Shown here one piece after another: positions 21,614-33,200 of a stretch of DNA of 64,000 bases. This stretch comes from Albugo candida (Eukaryota > Oomycota > Peronosporomycetes > Albuginales > Albuginaceae). The stretch covers positions 62,001-126,000 of the forward strand of contig CAJNAR010000031.1 of the NCBI GenBank assembly GCA_905220665.1, given 5' to 3'. Made by a program: the position numbers and the translations under genes. Position 1 is the first letter of the stretch. Every line of letters starts with the position of its first letter. The notes below the pieces were generated by a model. That model was given only the letters and a program-made list of their open reading frames with translations. It was not told the origin of the DNA and searched no databases.

Positions 21614-23023
21614 TCACTCTTTCGCCTTCTTTTTCTTCTTCTTTTTGAGTTTTTTCTTGTCAGGTGACTTGTCCGGGCTGCTTACTTGTGCGTCGACAGC
21701 CTGGCGTTTGTGTTTGCTTTCTTTCTTTACTTTTTTTGGTGAGTTGACTGTGTTTTCAGCGAGCGAAGAGACCTCTAGTACGGCTGGAGCCGTCTCTGAG
21801 ACACCATACAATTTGGAAACTTCAGTAGGCGTGGATTCATTCACTTTTCCGTACTTGCCGATTTTGCCTTCTTTGACGAGATTTTTCACACGTTGAGCCA
21901 TTGGTCCCAATCCCCATCGTCGAGGATATGTATCACGTTCCATAATAACACGTTTGATCTTGGCAACTACACCGTGATCGCACGTGGCCATGACCGCAGT
22001 GGTCATTTGTGCGATCCCGATCGCAATTGCTTCGCCTTTGGTTGTCATCAACACGACCTCTTCTCCAATGTCAATGTCATCTGCGAATCGTAAAAGACCG
22101 GGCACCATAAACTTGGCACCATAACAAATAGCATTCACAGAACTGTCTTTGACAACAATGCGTTTGTAACTCGTTAGTAGGACTTCCAGTGGTCGGACAA
22201 CTCGACGTAAATACGATTCATCTTTGTAATTGTCATATTGGTATTGAGCATCCATAACGTCATGCATCGTCATCATTCCGTCTTGTTCACTCATAGCGCC
22301 TGAACGAACACGACGAAGCTCCTGCATGTGTCCACCAACACCCAGAACGAGCCCAAGATGCACACAAAGAGTTCGAATATATGTTCCAGCTTCACAACTG
22401 ACCCAAAAAACGCCCAAATTACGTTTCTCATCATATTCGATCAATTTGCTTTGATAAATTGTGCGAATGCGAAGTTGACGTTTAACTGCTGAAATCAATG
22501 GAGGACGCTGGAAGAGAGCACCAGTCAGCGTTTCAATGGCATTGGCAAGTTTTACTTGGCTCTCAATAGCATTATGAAGTCGTACGACAGCCACATATTC
22601 TTTTCCTGCTCCCTGTTGTGACTTGACAAGTCGAGTCGCACGATCCACACATACAATCAAACATCCAGTCACTTTAGGATCCAATGTGCCTGAATGACCC
22701 GTTTTATCAACACGTAAAATGCGTCGAATCCACGCGACGACCTCATGTGAGGAAGGATTTGCAGGTTTGTCGAGGTTTATGATACCGTATCGGACGTAAT
22801 CCTGTATGTTGCGTTTCAGAGGGCTAGAGCTGCACGGGATTGGAGTGTAATGCCCAGTTCGGATGTTTAGTGTATTGTAATTCTTCAATAACAAAGGCCA
22901 TTTGGAAGTGTCCAATTTGGGAGTGTAGCTTTCTGGTGCAATTAGATCTGTTCCTGATTTCATATCAATTTCCATCGATTGCTTTCGCTTCTTCTTCATC
23001 TTTAGCTCGCTGCTGGACGCCAT
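21614..23023 (-). CDS. CBF5: H/ACA RNP pseudouridine synthase Cbf5 / dyskerin
   Basis: A single exon gives 469 residues. This is the catalytic subunit of H/ACA snoRNPs, which isomerise uridine in rRNA and snRNA in the nucleolus. The TruB catalytic motif [14 protein letters not shown] holds the catalytic Asp near residue 115. Other motifs are [40 protein letters not shown] and [19 protein letters not shown] domain starts near [20 protein letters not shown]. The C-terminal tail is rich in KKE/KKK, as in dyskerin. The start is ATG 23023. The gene is head to head with IMP3, 98 bp between start codons. Confidence 0.97.
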   Translation of the reverse strand: MASSSELKMKKKRKQSMEIDMKSGTDLIAPESYTPKLDTSKWPLLLKNYNTLNIRTGHYTPIPCSSSPLKRNIQDYVRYGIINLDKPANPSSHEVVAWIRRILRVDKTGHSGTLDPKVTGCLIVCVDRATRLVKSQQGAGKEYVAVVRLHNAIESQVKLANAIETLTGALFQRPPLISAVKRQLRIRTIYQSKLIEYDEKRNLGVFWVSCEAGTYIRTLCVHLGLVLGVGGHMQELRRVRSGAMSEQDGMMTMHDVMDAQYQYDNYKDESYLRRVVRPLEVLLTSYKRIVVKDSSVNAICYGAKFMVPGLLRFADDIDIGEEVVLMTTKGEAIAIGIAQMTTAVMATCDHGVVAKIKRVIMERDTYPRRWGLGPMAQRVKNLVKEGKIGKYGKVNESTPTEVSKLYGVSETAPAVLEVSSLAENTVNSPKKVKKESKHKRQAVDAQVSSPDKSPDKKKLKKKKKKKAKE

Positions 23024-23121
23024 TAGTAATGACGATTGGCTCTAAAGCTGGTTGGAACCGGTTTATCTATAATGAACCGCAATCATCCTATTTGAGGACC
23101 GTGTCATATTGGTTCAGAAAC
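23024..23121. promoter_or_regulatory. Short bidirectional promoter between Cbf5 and IMP3
   Basis: Only 98 bp separate the two divergent start codons, so both promoters must share or overlap this stretch or lie in the genes. Both genes serve nucleolar ribosome production, and shared control is likely. No specific factor site was identified. Confidence 0.5.
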
Positions 23122-23673
23122 ATGCGCAAGCTCAAGTATCATGAGCAAAAGCTTTTGAAGAAAGTCGATTTTCTAGAATGGAAGAACGAAAACAATCTTC
23201 ATGAAATCAAAGTTATCCGAAGATATCGCATACCGAATCGTGAGCAGTACCACGCGTACAATAAACTCGCAGGTCACATTCATCAAGTCGTTCATCGACT
23301 GAAGAAAAGACCGACCGACGATTCCTTTCGAATTAAAACTACCGAAGCGTTGCTCGAAAAACTGTATAATATGGGATTAATTGCTACGAAGAAAAGTCTT
23401 TTGCTTGCGGAAAATGTCAATGTGTCTTCCTTTTGTCGACGCCGATTACCTGTTGTAATGGTACGACTGAAAATGTCTGAAACAATCAAAGAAGCAACTA
23501 CTTTTGTTGAACAGGGGCATGTTCGTGTTGGTCCGAGTGTAGTGTCAGATCCAGCATTTTTAGTTACGCGTTCATTTGAAGATTTTGTCACTTGGGTCGA
23601 CAGCTCCAAGATCAAGCGGACGATCATGAAGTACAATGATAAATTGGATGATTACGATTTACTGGGAAATTGA
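23122..23673 (+). CDS. IMP3: U3 snoRNP protein IMP3
   Basis: A single exon gives 183 residues. IMP3 is an S4-domain protein of the SSU processome that helps U3 snoRNA pair with pre-rRNA. The start MRKLKYHEQKLLKKVDFLEW is the family N-terminus, which decides for ATG 23122 over the longer frame reaching back to 22840 through Cbf5. The VIRRYRIPNREQYHAYNKL segment and an S4 RNA-binding region (FVEQGHVRVGPSVVSDPAFL) follow. The length matches the family. Confidence 0.96.
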   Translation: MRKLKYHEQKLLKKVDFLEWKNENNLHEIKVIRRYRIPNREQYHAYNKLAGHIHQVVHRLKKRPTDDSFRIKTTEALLEKLYNMGLIATKKSLLLAENVNVSSFCRRRLPVVMVRLKMSETIKEATTFVEQGHVRVGPSVVSDPAFLVTRSFEDFVTWVDSSKIKRTIMKYNDKLDDYDLLGN

Positions 23674-23882
23674 GATGATACGGACGGATAGATAGCATTG
23701 GGCTTTAATCGGATTGATTTACAGCACATGAGCAGCGAACAGGTGTTGAGGAAGCATATCTGTCTTCTTGTGAATTTAAAAATAGACCCACTTTATCAGA
23801 ATAAATAGATTGGGAGAGAGCTCGTTATACCTTGCTCCTCTGCTGCCTTCATTGTTTCTTTTACGCTGCGAAATCAATTTCG

Positions 23883-24605
23883 ATGCATTCACTGACGCTC
23901 TTTCTCAATCTCGCTCTTGCTCGGAGTATATCGGCTCAAAACGTTGTAAAGGAAGTCATCGATGGAAGTATCTTTCGTACTAGCAGCTATGTGACGGTGG
24001 ATCAATACAAATTGAAAATCACAGAGGCTTCAACATTGGTGGAAATCGATTTGTTGTCTATGGAAACGAGCAATAACAGAAGCTTTGTGGATGTGAATGG
24101 AGACTGTGATTCGGCCTATATTGACTCTCAAATCTTTCTTTTTCAGAGAACTACTTTGACGAATGGATTGACTTCGTGGAAGGTGATAGCATCAAATGAT
24201 GACGAGACAGATATGGCTGGAAACTATGGAAAAGGACGAAAGGATGGATCCATTAGTGTGCAGGATTCGTACATGCTTCGTACACTCCAGCCTGGAGAAT
24301 ACATGCTTGCCGTTGGTCGATATCCACTAAGTGCATCTGAGGCACTGGCCGGAAGATGCAATCAAGTCAATAATGGTCATACTCCGTATGCTTGTCAGAC
24401 CAGGAAAGCTCCGTATGGGAATTACAGAGCGACAATCCGTTCTAGATCAATTGCCGGAAATAAGATTGTTGTCCAATCCCCGTGTTCGTATGTGGGAAGC
24501 AGTTGTAGTGCCAATTTTGGTCTAAAAGAATGTGTCTTTCAACTGCAAAGTCAAGGTTCGTACGATGCCATCACGACGACATGTCGGTATGATCGAGCGA
24601 TTTAG
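23883..24605 (+). CDS. Secreted protein with a bacterial-type pre-peptidase (DVUA0089-like) beta domain
   Basis: A single exon gives 240 residues with a signal peptide (MHSLTLFLNLALARSISAQN). The mature part has the pattern DVNGDCDSAYIDSQIFLFQR, then VIASNDDET, then LQPGEYMLAVGRYPLSA. This resembles the D-x-D-x-D / F-L-F / A-S-N-D-D / G-x-Y-x-L-A-V-G motifs of the bacterial DVUA0089/PPC-type domains found on secreted proteins. A Cys-containing C-terminal part (CSYVGSSCSANFGLKEC) follows. Function is unknown; carbohydrate or surface binding is inference. A frame extension upstream to 23832 lacks an ATG. Confidence 0.75.
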   Translation: MHSLTLFLNLALARSISAQNVVKEVIDGSIFRTSSYVTVDQYKLKITEASTLVEIDLLSMETSNNRSFVDVNGDCDSAYIDSQIFLFQRTTLTNGLTSWKVIASNDDETDMAGNYGKGRKDGSISVQDSYMLRTLQPGEYMLAVGRYPLSASEALAGRCNQVNNGHTPYACQTRKAPYGNYRATIRSRSIAGNKIVVQSPCSYVGSSCSANFGLKECVFQLQSQGSYDAITTTCRYDRAI

Positions 24606-24695
24606 CTAGCTTGAAAGATAATGTTCAGGGTTTTGAGACAAATCCGCACTTGTAATGTTTTCTTCTTTAGATAACTGTTTTCCACATCACACAAC

Positions 24696-24776
24696 GGCAG
24701 CTTGGCCGAGTGGTTAAGGCGATGGCCTGCTAAGCCATTGGGGTAACCTGCGTGAGTTCGAATCTCACAGCTGTCG
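24696..24776 (+). tRNA. tRNA-Ser (anticodon GCT)
   Basis: The acceptor stem pairs GGCAGCT with AGCTGTC, with one G-T wobble, and G73 as discriminator base. The D arm contains GGCCGAGTGGTTAAGGC. The anticodon stem ATGGC/GCCAT closes the loop CTGCTAA with anticodon GCT. A long variable arm (TGGGGTAACCTGC), typical of serine tRNA, precedes the T arm GTGAGTTCGAATCTCAC. No intron is present. Confidence 0.97.
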
Positions 24777-25154
24777 CTTACTGCGAAGTGACGCTATGAC
24801 AATTCTAAGAAATGTACTGTATGGGCTTATCTCTCATGTAAAAATGCTGATCTAGAAGTTGAATAGTTTAGTTTGCTTCAACGACTGGGAAAGCTCCAAA
24901 GTAGAAATCAGGGTCACTTGATCAAAGTAGTTGGTCCAACGGCTGGAGCAAAGAGCGTACTACAATTGAAAGAGCAACATTCCTCGCTGTTAATAAGCTA
25001 GATGACGTAATGCAAACACAAAGTACAAGTGCAATCGCAGTATATATTTATTTATTCACATTGCAAAATGCGAGGAAAGAAAGACACTTTTTAGACATCA
25101 TTTGCGAGTCGCTGCATTCTGTCTAAAAGCACTTTAATCATAACAGGTTCAAAA
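24777..25154. other. Intergenic, no gene seen
   Basis: This lies between the tRNA gene and the PP2A B56 stop. No ORF of note was found. A T stretch follows the tRNA only weakly, so the Pol III terminator is not certain. Confidence 0.5.
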
Positions 25155-26919
25155 CTACGAGGGAGACACACTTTCTGTTTTTTTGACTGCCATGTGCTCT
25201 ATTATTTTCCATTTCTCTTGTATCTTTTCGTTTCGAGTGGCTGTCGCTTGTTCCTGTAGTAAATATTCCTTTGCGCATTGATCGAAAAGCGCCATATCAT
25301 AATCCATATACAGCTTTAGGACATTCTATAGGTAGCACAAACAAAACAATGAGTAAAGTGACTGCCACGCAGATCGATGGAATCAAGTACCTGAGCCAGA
25401 CCTTCAACAGTGACATTCCAATGTCCAAGCGAGTTCTTGTACAGCGGACCATAAATAAGTGGTAGAATCAGGTGTGCATGCTGTTTGCTTAAGCACCCAT
25501 TATTCACCAAATGTTCATTGTTCCACAGAAATAGAGATCTCTCCGCCACCTGGAAATGCTGACTTCCCAGCCATTTTGATAATGCTCGAAATAGAGGTTT
25601 ATGAACCTGTTGTAGCTGTTCTGACCCCATCAATTCTAAAATTTCTTCAAGTTCATTGAGGAACAACACTTGTTTGGACGAACAGGACCACGGCCAAAAT
25701 TTAAGTATGCCTTTAATAATACAAATCGCAGTGTCAGGATCTTTCTCCACAAACTGCGTGACGCAATACGATAACTGCTGGTGATACATGGCAACCGACT
25801 TGGGTTTATGCAAAGGAATGAGTGCTCGAACTAGAAATTGCAAGTGTTCCACCTTGAGAGGCATCGCGAATCCATTAATAATACTTCCAAGTATCTCCAG
25901 TAATTCACCGATTCCATTGTGTCGTTCAGTTTCGTACACAAACGAATAAAATACATTGCTGATAGCTTTTCGAATAAACGATCGATGTGACATAAACTTG
26001 CCATAAATGCGGTGTAAGATAGTTTTCAAGTAATCTCGTTCGCGTGCGTCTTCACTATCGAATAATTCGACAAGGTATAAACAAAACTTTTGATCCACAT
26101 ACTTTTTTGCCACTTTTGCAACGACTTCATTAGAAACCACAAATCGTAAAAAAAACTCGTAAACTACTTGTAGATGAGGCCATGAGGGTTCCAACACAGG
26201 TTCATCTTCCTCTGGGTCAAAGTCTTCGGTTTGTGGAGGAAGAGCGCGACATATATTGACCGTCTATGTCGTGTAGAGGATTAGCATTTGTCAAATACAA
26301 GCCAAAGCAGCGATATCGTACCACCATCCGCATAATTTCCGGCATCAGTGCTTCCGTGAAAATTTTCTGACCGCCAGGATTATTGACATAATCGACCAAC
26401 TCCAGTAATGTCTGCCGCTTTAAATCTTTTCCTCTATTACAAGTGATTTCAGCTAAGTTTATATTCTCCCAATCACGTTTCTACCAACCTTTTATCCGAT
26501 GAAGGATCATCGAAATTGAAAATGACGCAACAAAGCTCCAATTTTTGCTGGAACAAAATCTATCAGGCTCAATACGTAAGCCTGGAACACGTCAAGGATG
26601 TAAAAAATAAACCTCTCTTTTCTGTGAGGATGTATCCTTCAAATGTGGTAAATCCTTCAAAGCTTGTATTTTTTGATTACGTGCTGTGAATGATCGTCGA
26701 CGCTCTCGTTTGGGTAGTGCTAAATCCGAACGCGCTACTTCTCCGGTCAAAGGCGTTGATGTTCCCACACCAAGTACATTATTACCACCTGATGTCGTTG
26801 TGGCTTTGGTCCCTGTCACTCCAGCTTCATTATCGAGCCGATCGGACATATACGCAGTGTTCAAATGCTCTCCATTAGCACTCAGTTTTCGTTTCACAGT
26901 TTGCAGCATCCCTTTCATA
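25155..26919 (-). CDS. PP2A regulatory subunit B56 (B')
   Basis: Five exons, complement(join(25155..25325,25391..26263,26326..26433,26489..26547,26613..26919)), give 505 residues. B56 targets protein phosphatase 2A to substrates with LxxIxE motifs. Conserved blocks are FDPEEDEPVLEPSWPHLQVV, DQKFCLYLVELFDSEDARER, YGKFMSHRSFIRKAISNVFY, LLEILGSIINGFAMPLKVEH and FLNELEEILELM. The last exon gives NVLKLYMDYDMALFDQC. The N-terminal 100 residues are Thr/Ser/Gly-rich and variable, as is usual. A stop-free run through intron 3 exists but breaks the TVNICRALPPQTEDF block, which supports the splice used. Confidence 0.95.
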
Positions 26920-27538
26920 TTTTGAGTATCGCCAAACTTTCCGCTGTGACGTAATGAAATTCTGTGATTGGAACTGAAGCGGTATTTTATCAAATAAGGA
27001 TCACGCTCAAGAAATACTATACAGTATCGGATTTCTCTGCACAAATATTTCGCTTACACTACTTTTCGTCGGCTATTTTTTTTCGCAACCTGATTTCGAC
27101 TTCCTCAGCGCTATTCGTTCGAAAAGTGGATGGATGTCTGCTCGTGTCAATTGCGTTAAGTAGCGAGAAAGCGATCAGAGCACAGAAAGCATGCACAAAC
27201 AATTCGATGACACTTTTGGGGGTGGAAAGTTTTAAACAGGTTTGGATTGCGGTGTTTTATTCGATGGAAAAACACCAGTGAAACGACGCAATATACCGTA
27301 CCTCTCAGTATAATGTTTTCTAGCGGTAGTCCATGCCATAGACTATTCTTATGAACGGAGACCTTTTTTTAATCATATTTTAGCTTATTTTACTGTGTGC
27401 ATGCAAATGTAATTCTATTTCGTTGCCATAAATATAAAAATGATACGATTTTTATGATTGGTTAATAATACTGTGCAGCATCTTCGGATTGGCTGAAACT
27501 GCGTGTGGCCTTTCAAGATACCAAGAAGACCCAATTCG
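26920..27538. other. Divergent promoter region, no gene seen
   Basis: This 620-bp gap lies between the divergent B56 gene and the coiled-coil protein gene. The ORF at 26964-27281 lacks a recognisable domain and starts in a composition-biased stretch. It was not called. Confidence 0.5.
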
Positions 27539-28736
27539 ATGGAAGTTGATGACGATGTTTTCTCCGCAATCAAACCACGAGATCGACCCGCTCCAAGACT
27601 ACCTGACGGTTTGTATCCTGGCACAAGCGATTTACGCTTTGTGGATCCTCCTGATACCTTCCAAAAAGAGCAAAAAGCGTTTTATAGTCGTAAGGCCTCC
27701 ATGCCGTCATTACCCCAGGCCCCAGTAACAGGGAGGCTCACTGATGACTCAAAGCAGATATTATCTGCTCGACCTCGCCCTAAGCTTATGGATGATTGGT
27801 CCTTATTGCCGTCTTTCGATATGCCGAACGATTTAGGAGGAAAATTGTACTCGGAAGCGAACTCGGAGCCCGAACAAGAAGATGGCCTCCGCAGCCATAT
27901 GAATGAGTATGTAATGAACAGGTCTCAGATACAGGATCTGGAAAGTCAGAATCATGATAAAGTCGATTCCATCGATGCTGTGACAAAGAATATCAAGGAG
28001 AAATCACAGGCCTTCGCTAATGAGGAATGGAAAGCTACAGAAGCTTCAGGCTTTTGTGCATGTTCCACCGAATGGGAGGATTTTCGAAAAGATATGGAAG
28101 TATGCTTTCGTCAGATAGAAGAGATGATTAATCTGCATCGAGAGTATTTTAGTTTACACGCACCGGACGGTCTTCCGCTTTTAGAGCCTGCAATGGAGAA
28201 GAGAGTTCTGAACCATTCTATTCTAACATTCAATAAGCTCGAACATTTGCGTGCTCAATTTCACGAGCTTGCCATTCCAATGGCTCCAAAACAATCCTCT
28301 CTCAGAAGAAACAAGAACGATGATGTTACGAGTGACAATGGCGGTAAGAAATCAGTTCGAATATGTCGAGATGGTGGCTCTACATGTCAAAGTCGGAGAA
28401 TACCAACGAATTTAGGCGACAAGCAAGAGCAGACAATTTACCCCATGAAAGCACAACCAGGAAACGGTATGTAAGCAGCTCCGTCTCTTTGTTACATCCG
28501 CTGAAAAGATTTTAGAATGGAGTAGGCGTTTAGAGGAGATCAAGCGCTCGCTGACTGCTGTCATAATTGCAAAGAAGCAGCATGGTGGGCAATCTGAACC
28601 TTCCGGAGAGAATACGAGTACATTCAGGGACAGTTGCATGCAAACAGAGCCACTACCGATATCCTCCGAGCTATTCAATAAGCGATATAATCAGCTTTTG
28701 CACAGGTGGAATTCCGGGTCTAGCGGTCCATTATAA
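27539..28736 (+). CDS. Unrecognised protein with coiled-coil stretches
   Basis: Two exons, join(27539..28466,28516..28736), give 382 residues. The start is ATG 27539; the longer frame begins with GTG. The N-terminal 130 residues are Pro/Asp-rich and probably disordered. A helical part follows (EWEDFRKDMEVCFRQIEEMI, then LTFNKLEHLRAQFHELA), then a basic Ser-rich linker. Exon 2 starts EWSRRLEEIKRSLTAVIIAK and ends with MQTEPLPISSELFNKRYNQL. No family was recognised. A centrosomal, basal-body or cytoskeletal protein would fit the composition, but this is inference. Confidence 0.72.
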
Positions 28737-28836
28737 AAGCTTAAGACACACAGGCCTACAACTCTTAAGCCAAGTCTCCCATAATAGAACATATCTATTG
28801 ACCGGTCGTTCGCCTTTTCCATACTACTCCGCTGTG

Positions 28837-30156
28837 ATGAGTGCATCCCGTATCACCGTTATCGCTGGCGACGCGACCGAAAGCGTAAATCTTACTTTGC
28901 ATCCTACCGAAAGCTTCCCACCCAAAGGCCTGAGCAACACGAGAGGTTCTAATGTAAATCGACCGTTAAATACAAAATGGAGACAGCAGACCTTACGAAA
29001 GTGGGAGCCGATGCTGTCTCTTCCTCTCAGCATTCTTACTTGTCTGTTGACCGGACTTATATGCTCCGCGCTGGGGTATCTCATTCTCGCTGCCTCAGAG
29101 AGCAAAATCTCGCATCGTATCGAGTACGACGCCGGATCCGATACCAATACATCCGATCGAAGAGGAGCTGTTGCCGAGCAAAAACATGGAAGCGTAATGG
29201 ACATCGATAAATGTCGTTTGGACACTTCAGACCAAGCCAACTCGTTCCACGCGAATCACACGTGCTTTGTGAAGAGCACACTCCGCCATACGATTCTTGA
29301 CCAAGCGTACATCTTCTACGAGCTACAAGGATACTATCAGAATCATCGACGATTCATGAGTTCTGTGATACGCACGCAATTTACCGACGAATGGCGGCCT
29401 GGAATTAATACGAATTGCGCTCCATTGGTCTCCGCTCAGTCTTCCTACTGCTTTGAAGGCAATTGTGACCCAGAGACTATAGACACGCGTGAGCTATTTC
29501 CCTGTGGAATCGTAGCAAATACGATGTTTAACGATATATTTTGGCTTCATTATGGTCTACTACCGACGGGCGAGGTCTTAGGCCCAACTGATCTCATCCA
29601 TCATGGGATTGCAAGGCGTTATCCCTCGCACAATATGAAGAATCCGACTTGGTATCCACCGTCCGCTACATTCCTTCCGATCTGGAACAATCCGAATATG
29701 AGCCGTATCATTCCTTCCCCGTTAGACCTCAATATCACACCGCAGATCACAGACGATTATACAAACAGCACAGCTTGGGTTGTCGATCCACGAGATCCGT
29801 ATAAAGGAAGCGGTGTGGGTCTGGAGAATGAGCATTGGAGAGTTTGGGTCGAACTTGCAGCAACACAGCCTTTCTGGAAACCTTTTGGCAAAATCAATCG
29901 AACACTTCCGAATGGGACGGTTTTGATCTTTGCGGTGCAATCCAACTTTTACGTTCGATCGTTTGGCGGATCCAAGGCGCTCATCATCAGCGACCTCGCA
30001 TGGTTTGGCAACAGAAACCATACACTTGGTGCATTTTTCATCGGCGTGGGTGTCATTTTCCTTCTCGCTTGGGTTCTTTTTACTGCACGATGGATCAGAG
30101 GATCTCGTCGACTCGGAGACGCAGCTTCGTTGGCTTGGAAACACAAGACGAAATAG
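28837..30156 (+). CDS. CDC50/LEM3 family protein, P4-ATPase beta subunit
   Basis: A single exon gives 439 residues. CDC50 proteins pair with P4-ATPase flippases, taking them out of the ER and helping lipid translocation. The first membrane span is LPLSILTCLLTGLICSALGY and the second IGVGVIFLLAWVLFTARW near the C-terminus. Between lie the family motifs YELQGYYQNHRRFMSS, the cysteine pairs (CAPLVS, YCFEGNC), LFPCGIVANTMFNDIF and GLENEHWRVWVELAATQPFW with NFYVRSFGGSKALI. Several N-x-S/T sites are present. The start at 28837 is the last ATG before the conserved part; upstream ATGs overlap the previous gene. Confidence 0.95.
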   Translation: MSASRITVIAGDATESVNLTLHPTESFPPKGLSNTRGSNVNRPLNTKWRQQTLRKWEPMLSLPLSILTCLLTGLICSALGYLILAASESKISHRIEYDAGSDTNTSDRRGAVAEQKHGSVMDIDKCRLDTSDQANSFHANHTCFVKSTLRHTILDQAYIFYELQGYYQNHRRFMSSVIRTQFTDEWRPGINTNCAPLVSAQSSYCFEGNCDPETIDTRELFPCGIVANTMFNDIFWLHYGLLPTGEVLGPTDLIHHGIARRYPSHNMKNPTWYPPSATFLPIWNNPNMSRIIPSPLDLNITPQITDDYTNSTAWVVDPRDPYKGSGVGLENEHWRVWVELAATQPFWKPFGKINRTLPNGTVLIFAVQSNFYVRSFGGSKALIISDLAWFGNRNHTLGAFFIGVGVIFLLAWVLFTARWIRGSRRLGDAASLAWKHKTK

Positions 30157-30207
30157 ACAATCAACTGAACAGGATTTGTATTGCATATCGCTTGAGAATT
30201 GTCTACT

Positions 30208-33200
30208 TTATCCGCTGATATGAGCGCCCGCTGGCCAATTTTTGAGATCGACGAGCTCCAGCCACGAGTTTGTGTGAATTCCCTTCTTCCGAAACCAATT
30301 GTCGAAATCCTGTAATGATACCATTTGTGTCATTAAAGTCACTTCATAGGTCTCCTCTTGTTCCTTGCTTTCGCTCAGAGTGTCGCTGGCATTATCGGAA
30401 TCGTCTGACGACATAAACGCTTTCATAACTGCTTGTGCACCCAACTGAGCTGAATATCGTGTAATCTCTCCGCTGAATGAGCAACTGATTCCATAGAGTC
30501 CCATAAGAAATGCCGTCAGACTGTCCTGAAGCGCATCAGAGCTCACATTCGCATCGGAAGCGATCTCTGACGAGCCTGGAGCCGCTAAAAGTCGACTGCT
30601 GCACTTGAGCTTCTCCAGCATTGTTCCTCCGCACAGTAAAAGCATTCCACTTAATAACCACTTGATATTGATATTCTTTTCGGTACAACACGATTTTTCC
30701 GAGTGCCTGGAGCCTTCATTGTGCACAAAGGCTTCACAGAGCATGTAGAGAAGGTCAATGGATTCTTCAGAGAGTGGCAGTAATGACGCGTTTGATGGTT
30801 GTCTTTCCCTATTGACGGGGCAACAGATCTCTATCGCACGAGTGACGCATTCACTGGAGGTAGTGTGTTTGTCACATCCTGAGCCTGAGCCTGTTCCAGC
30901 GTCAAGTTGGAGTTGTAGACCGTGAACGAGATCTTGAGCCGTCATTCGATGCAGTTGTGTTTCCAAGACGAACGATTCCAATCGTAAGAGATCTTCGCTG
31001 AAGAATTGTAACTCGGCAGCATTCTCTGCTGTTGCAAAAACCAGTAGAGGAGCATCCGACAATGTGGAAATCGGTCGGTAGGAGAGCACATGACCGCTGT
31101 CTCTCGTTATACGTGTGGGAGAGTTCTTGAACGGCTCCAGCGCGATATCGCTTTGCCGCACATGCACTCGATTGATTCTCTTCTCTGGCGAGCTCATTCG
31201 TTCCATATTGATCGATACTGTCATTTTGCGTGTTTTTATGTTGGAAATCGCGGGTATTTCCTCGTCGGTGTGTGTCGGTGACTTTGTTGTTTTCTTGGGC
31301 TCCGTATGTGATTGCTGCTCCCATTTCGCTACATCGAGAAGTTCCACCCAAGAGATCATTTGATACCCTCCTTTATTGTACCATTCTCCAAACTGCTCGA
31401 ATGTGATTCGATTCCGCGTCCTCGAGATCAAAGTGGAGCCTCGTTTCGCATCTGCTCCATTTTCATTGTTCAAAAAATCGCTCAACACTTCTTCAATGAA
31501 CTCATCGGCCTCGATATACATCCGCTCCATTCCAAGTCGATACGTTACATCGCTGAGCGCCATCAGTGCCAGTAAGAACGATCGAAGGAATAGGAACATG
31601 GCGGGTTGCGATAAGCTGTTGAGTGCTTTCATTCGGGTACGATTCGGTCGTGTCTCATTGATCTCAATCGATGGATTCGGTCCTCCTCTGTGTCCTTGCT
31701 GGAGCATATTCGCGACGAATTCGAATGCCAATTCCAATTTATGGCTTTTGGATCCTTTCCCGAGGATACTCAGCCCACACGCGAGTTCCATTACGCTCAC
31801 TTGATTCACTCCTTTTCGATCAAAACTGTTGTAAATGCGAGATAAAAGCTTTGAAGCGAGTTGTTGAGCTTTCTCGGAATCTGGTTTGTTGGGTATCACG
31901 CTTCGAATGCATTCATAAAACCGCTTCCGAGAGATATAAAGCTTCCCCCTCTCTTCATTGACGTGCGAATACGACGTAGGAACTGATGCTTCTTCATTTC
32001 TGCAGGCAATTGGGGTCGTGTACGCGACGACAGCGTCAAATATCTCTCCTAAAGGGACATCCGGAAGCTTTGTTTCGTTCAGCATTGTGAGGTAGCTGGA
32101 GATATCGCTTTCAGAGAAATGTAAAATATTGTTCTCCTCAGAGATATCGAACGCATAAACGGGCGGAGCTTGCTGTCGTGTGGCGTTGAATGCTTGAGCC
32201 GCTGGCCATTTCGTCAGATCAAGTAATTCGAGCCAGGGACAGCTGATGTAGCCTCCAGCTCCATACCACGCTGCAAATTCCTCCAGAGAAATATAATCCG
32301 CGTGCTTGCATTTGGTTTGGATAAAGACCTTTGAAATGAGCTCACTTGCGTATTGACCGGCGATAGAGCTGGTGTTCCATTCGTCGACATTCTCGGAATT
32401 GGATCTCGCCGAATAAGCTGAAAATGCGAATAAGACAGCCAGAATGGATCGAAACATATCGAATAAATGTCGACGATGAACGTATCCTTCTTTGTGGCTG
32501 AACAAGCGGAAGAGGAGGCTCAATTTGGGACCTTTTGACGTGCCGCAGAATACACTCAGACCCGCGACGAGCTGGGCGAGATGAACAGAGCTTGAAGTAG
32601 CTAGCATCGAGCTTCGTTGTCCTTCTTTGTTCTCGGACGATTCCTCGGCATCAACGATCGTTTCTATCTCAAACATAAAGTAGATTCGAAGCATGTGGAA
32701 AGACAAGAATTCTTGCTCTTCTTTGACCAGAGATTTCGCCGAAACAAGACTTCGTACGGCCATCAGGTATCCCTTCTTTGACATTTGATTCTTTCGAGCA
32801 TGCGCTTTTAATCGGTCGAGTAAATCGTTGCAGCTCATCGATCTCAATTCAAGTCGTTCAGAGATTGTGTAGACAATCGCGACATCTTTGAGTCGAATTT
32901 GGAGCGTGACTTTCCCATCGACCTCCGAGTGGAATTGAAATGCGACAGTTTGTATGTCCGTATTGAGAGCCTGCGCATTTCCATTTTGATCCGTGAGCTC
33001 ATCCGATGTGCTGGTAGGAAGCTTGGCCGTGGATTTCACTTGATCTGCTTCGAGGGCTTCCGAGCTATAGCGCTCATTCTCCGAATGAATCGACCACGTT
33101 TGATCGGTTGAAATGCTAGCTCGCTTGTCGTCCTTTTCCGAAAAGCTTTTAGGCGTTTGACTCTTCCCCGTATCTGTGGAGGATGCACGATAAGTTCGAC

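Noticed and set aside
22840..23121. Upstream extension of the IMP3 reading frame (94 more codons)
   Set aside because: It lies antisense over the Cbf5 5' end, and the family N-terminus MRKLKYHEQKLL starts at 23122.
31376..31804. 142-codon plus-strand ORF inside the EF-hand giant
   Set aside because: It is antisense to a continuous 5.4-kb exon with clear repeats.
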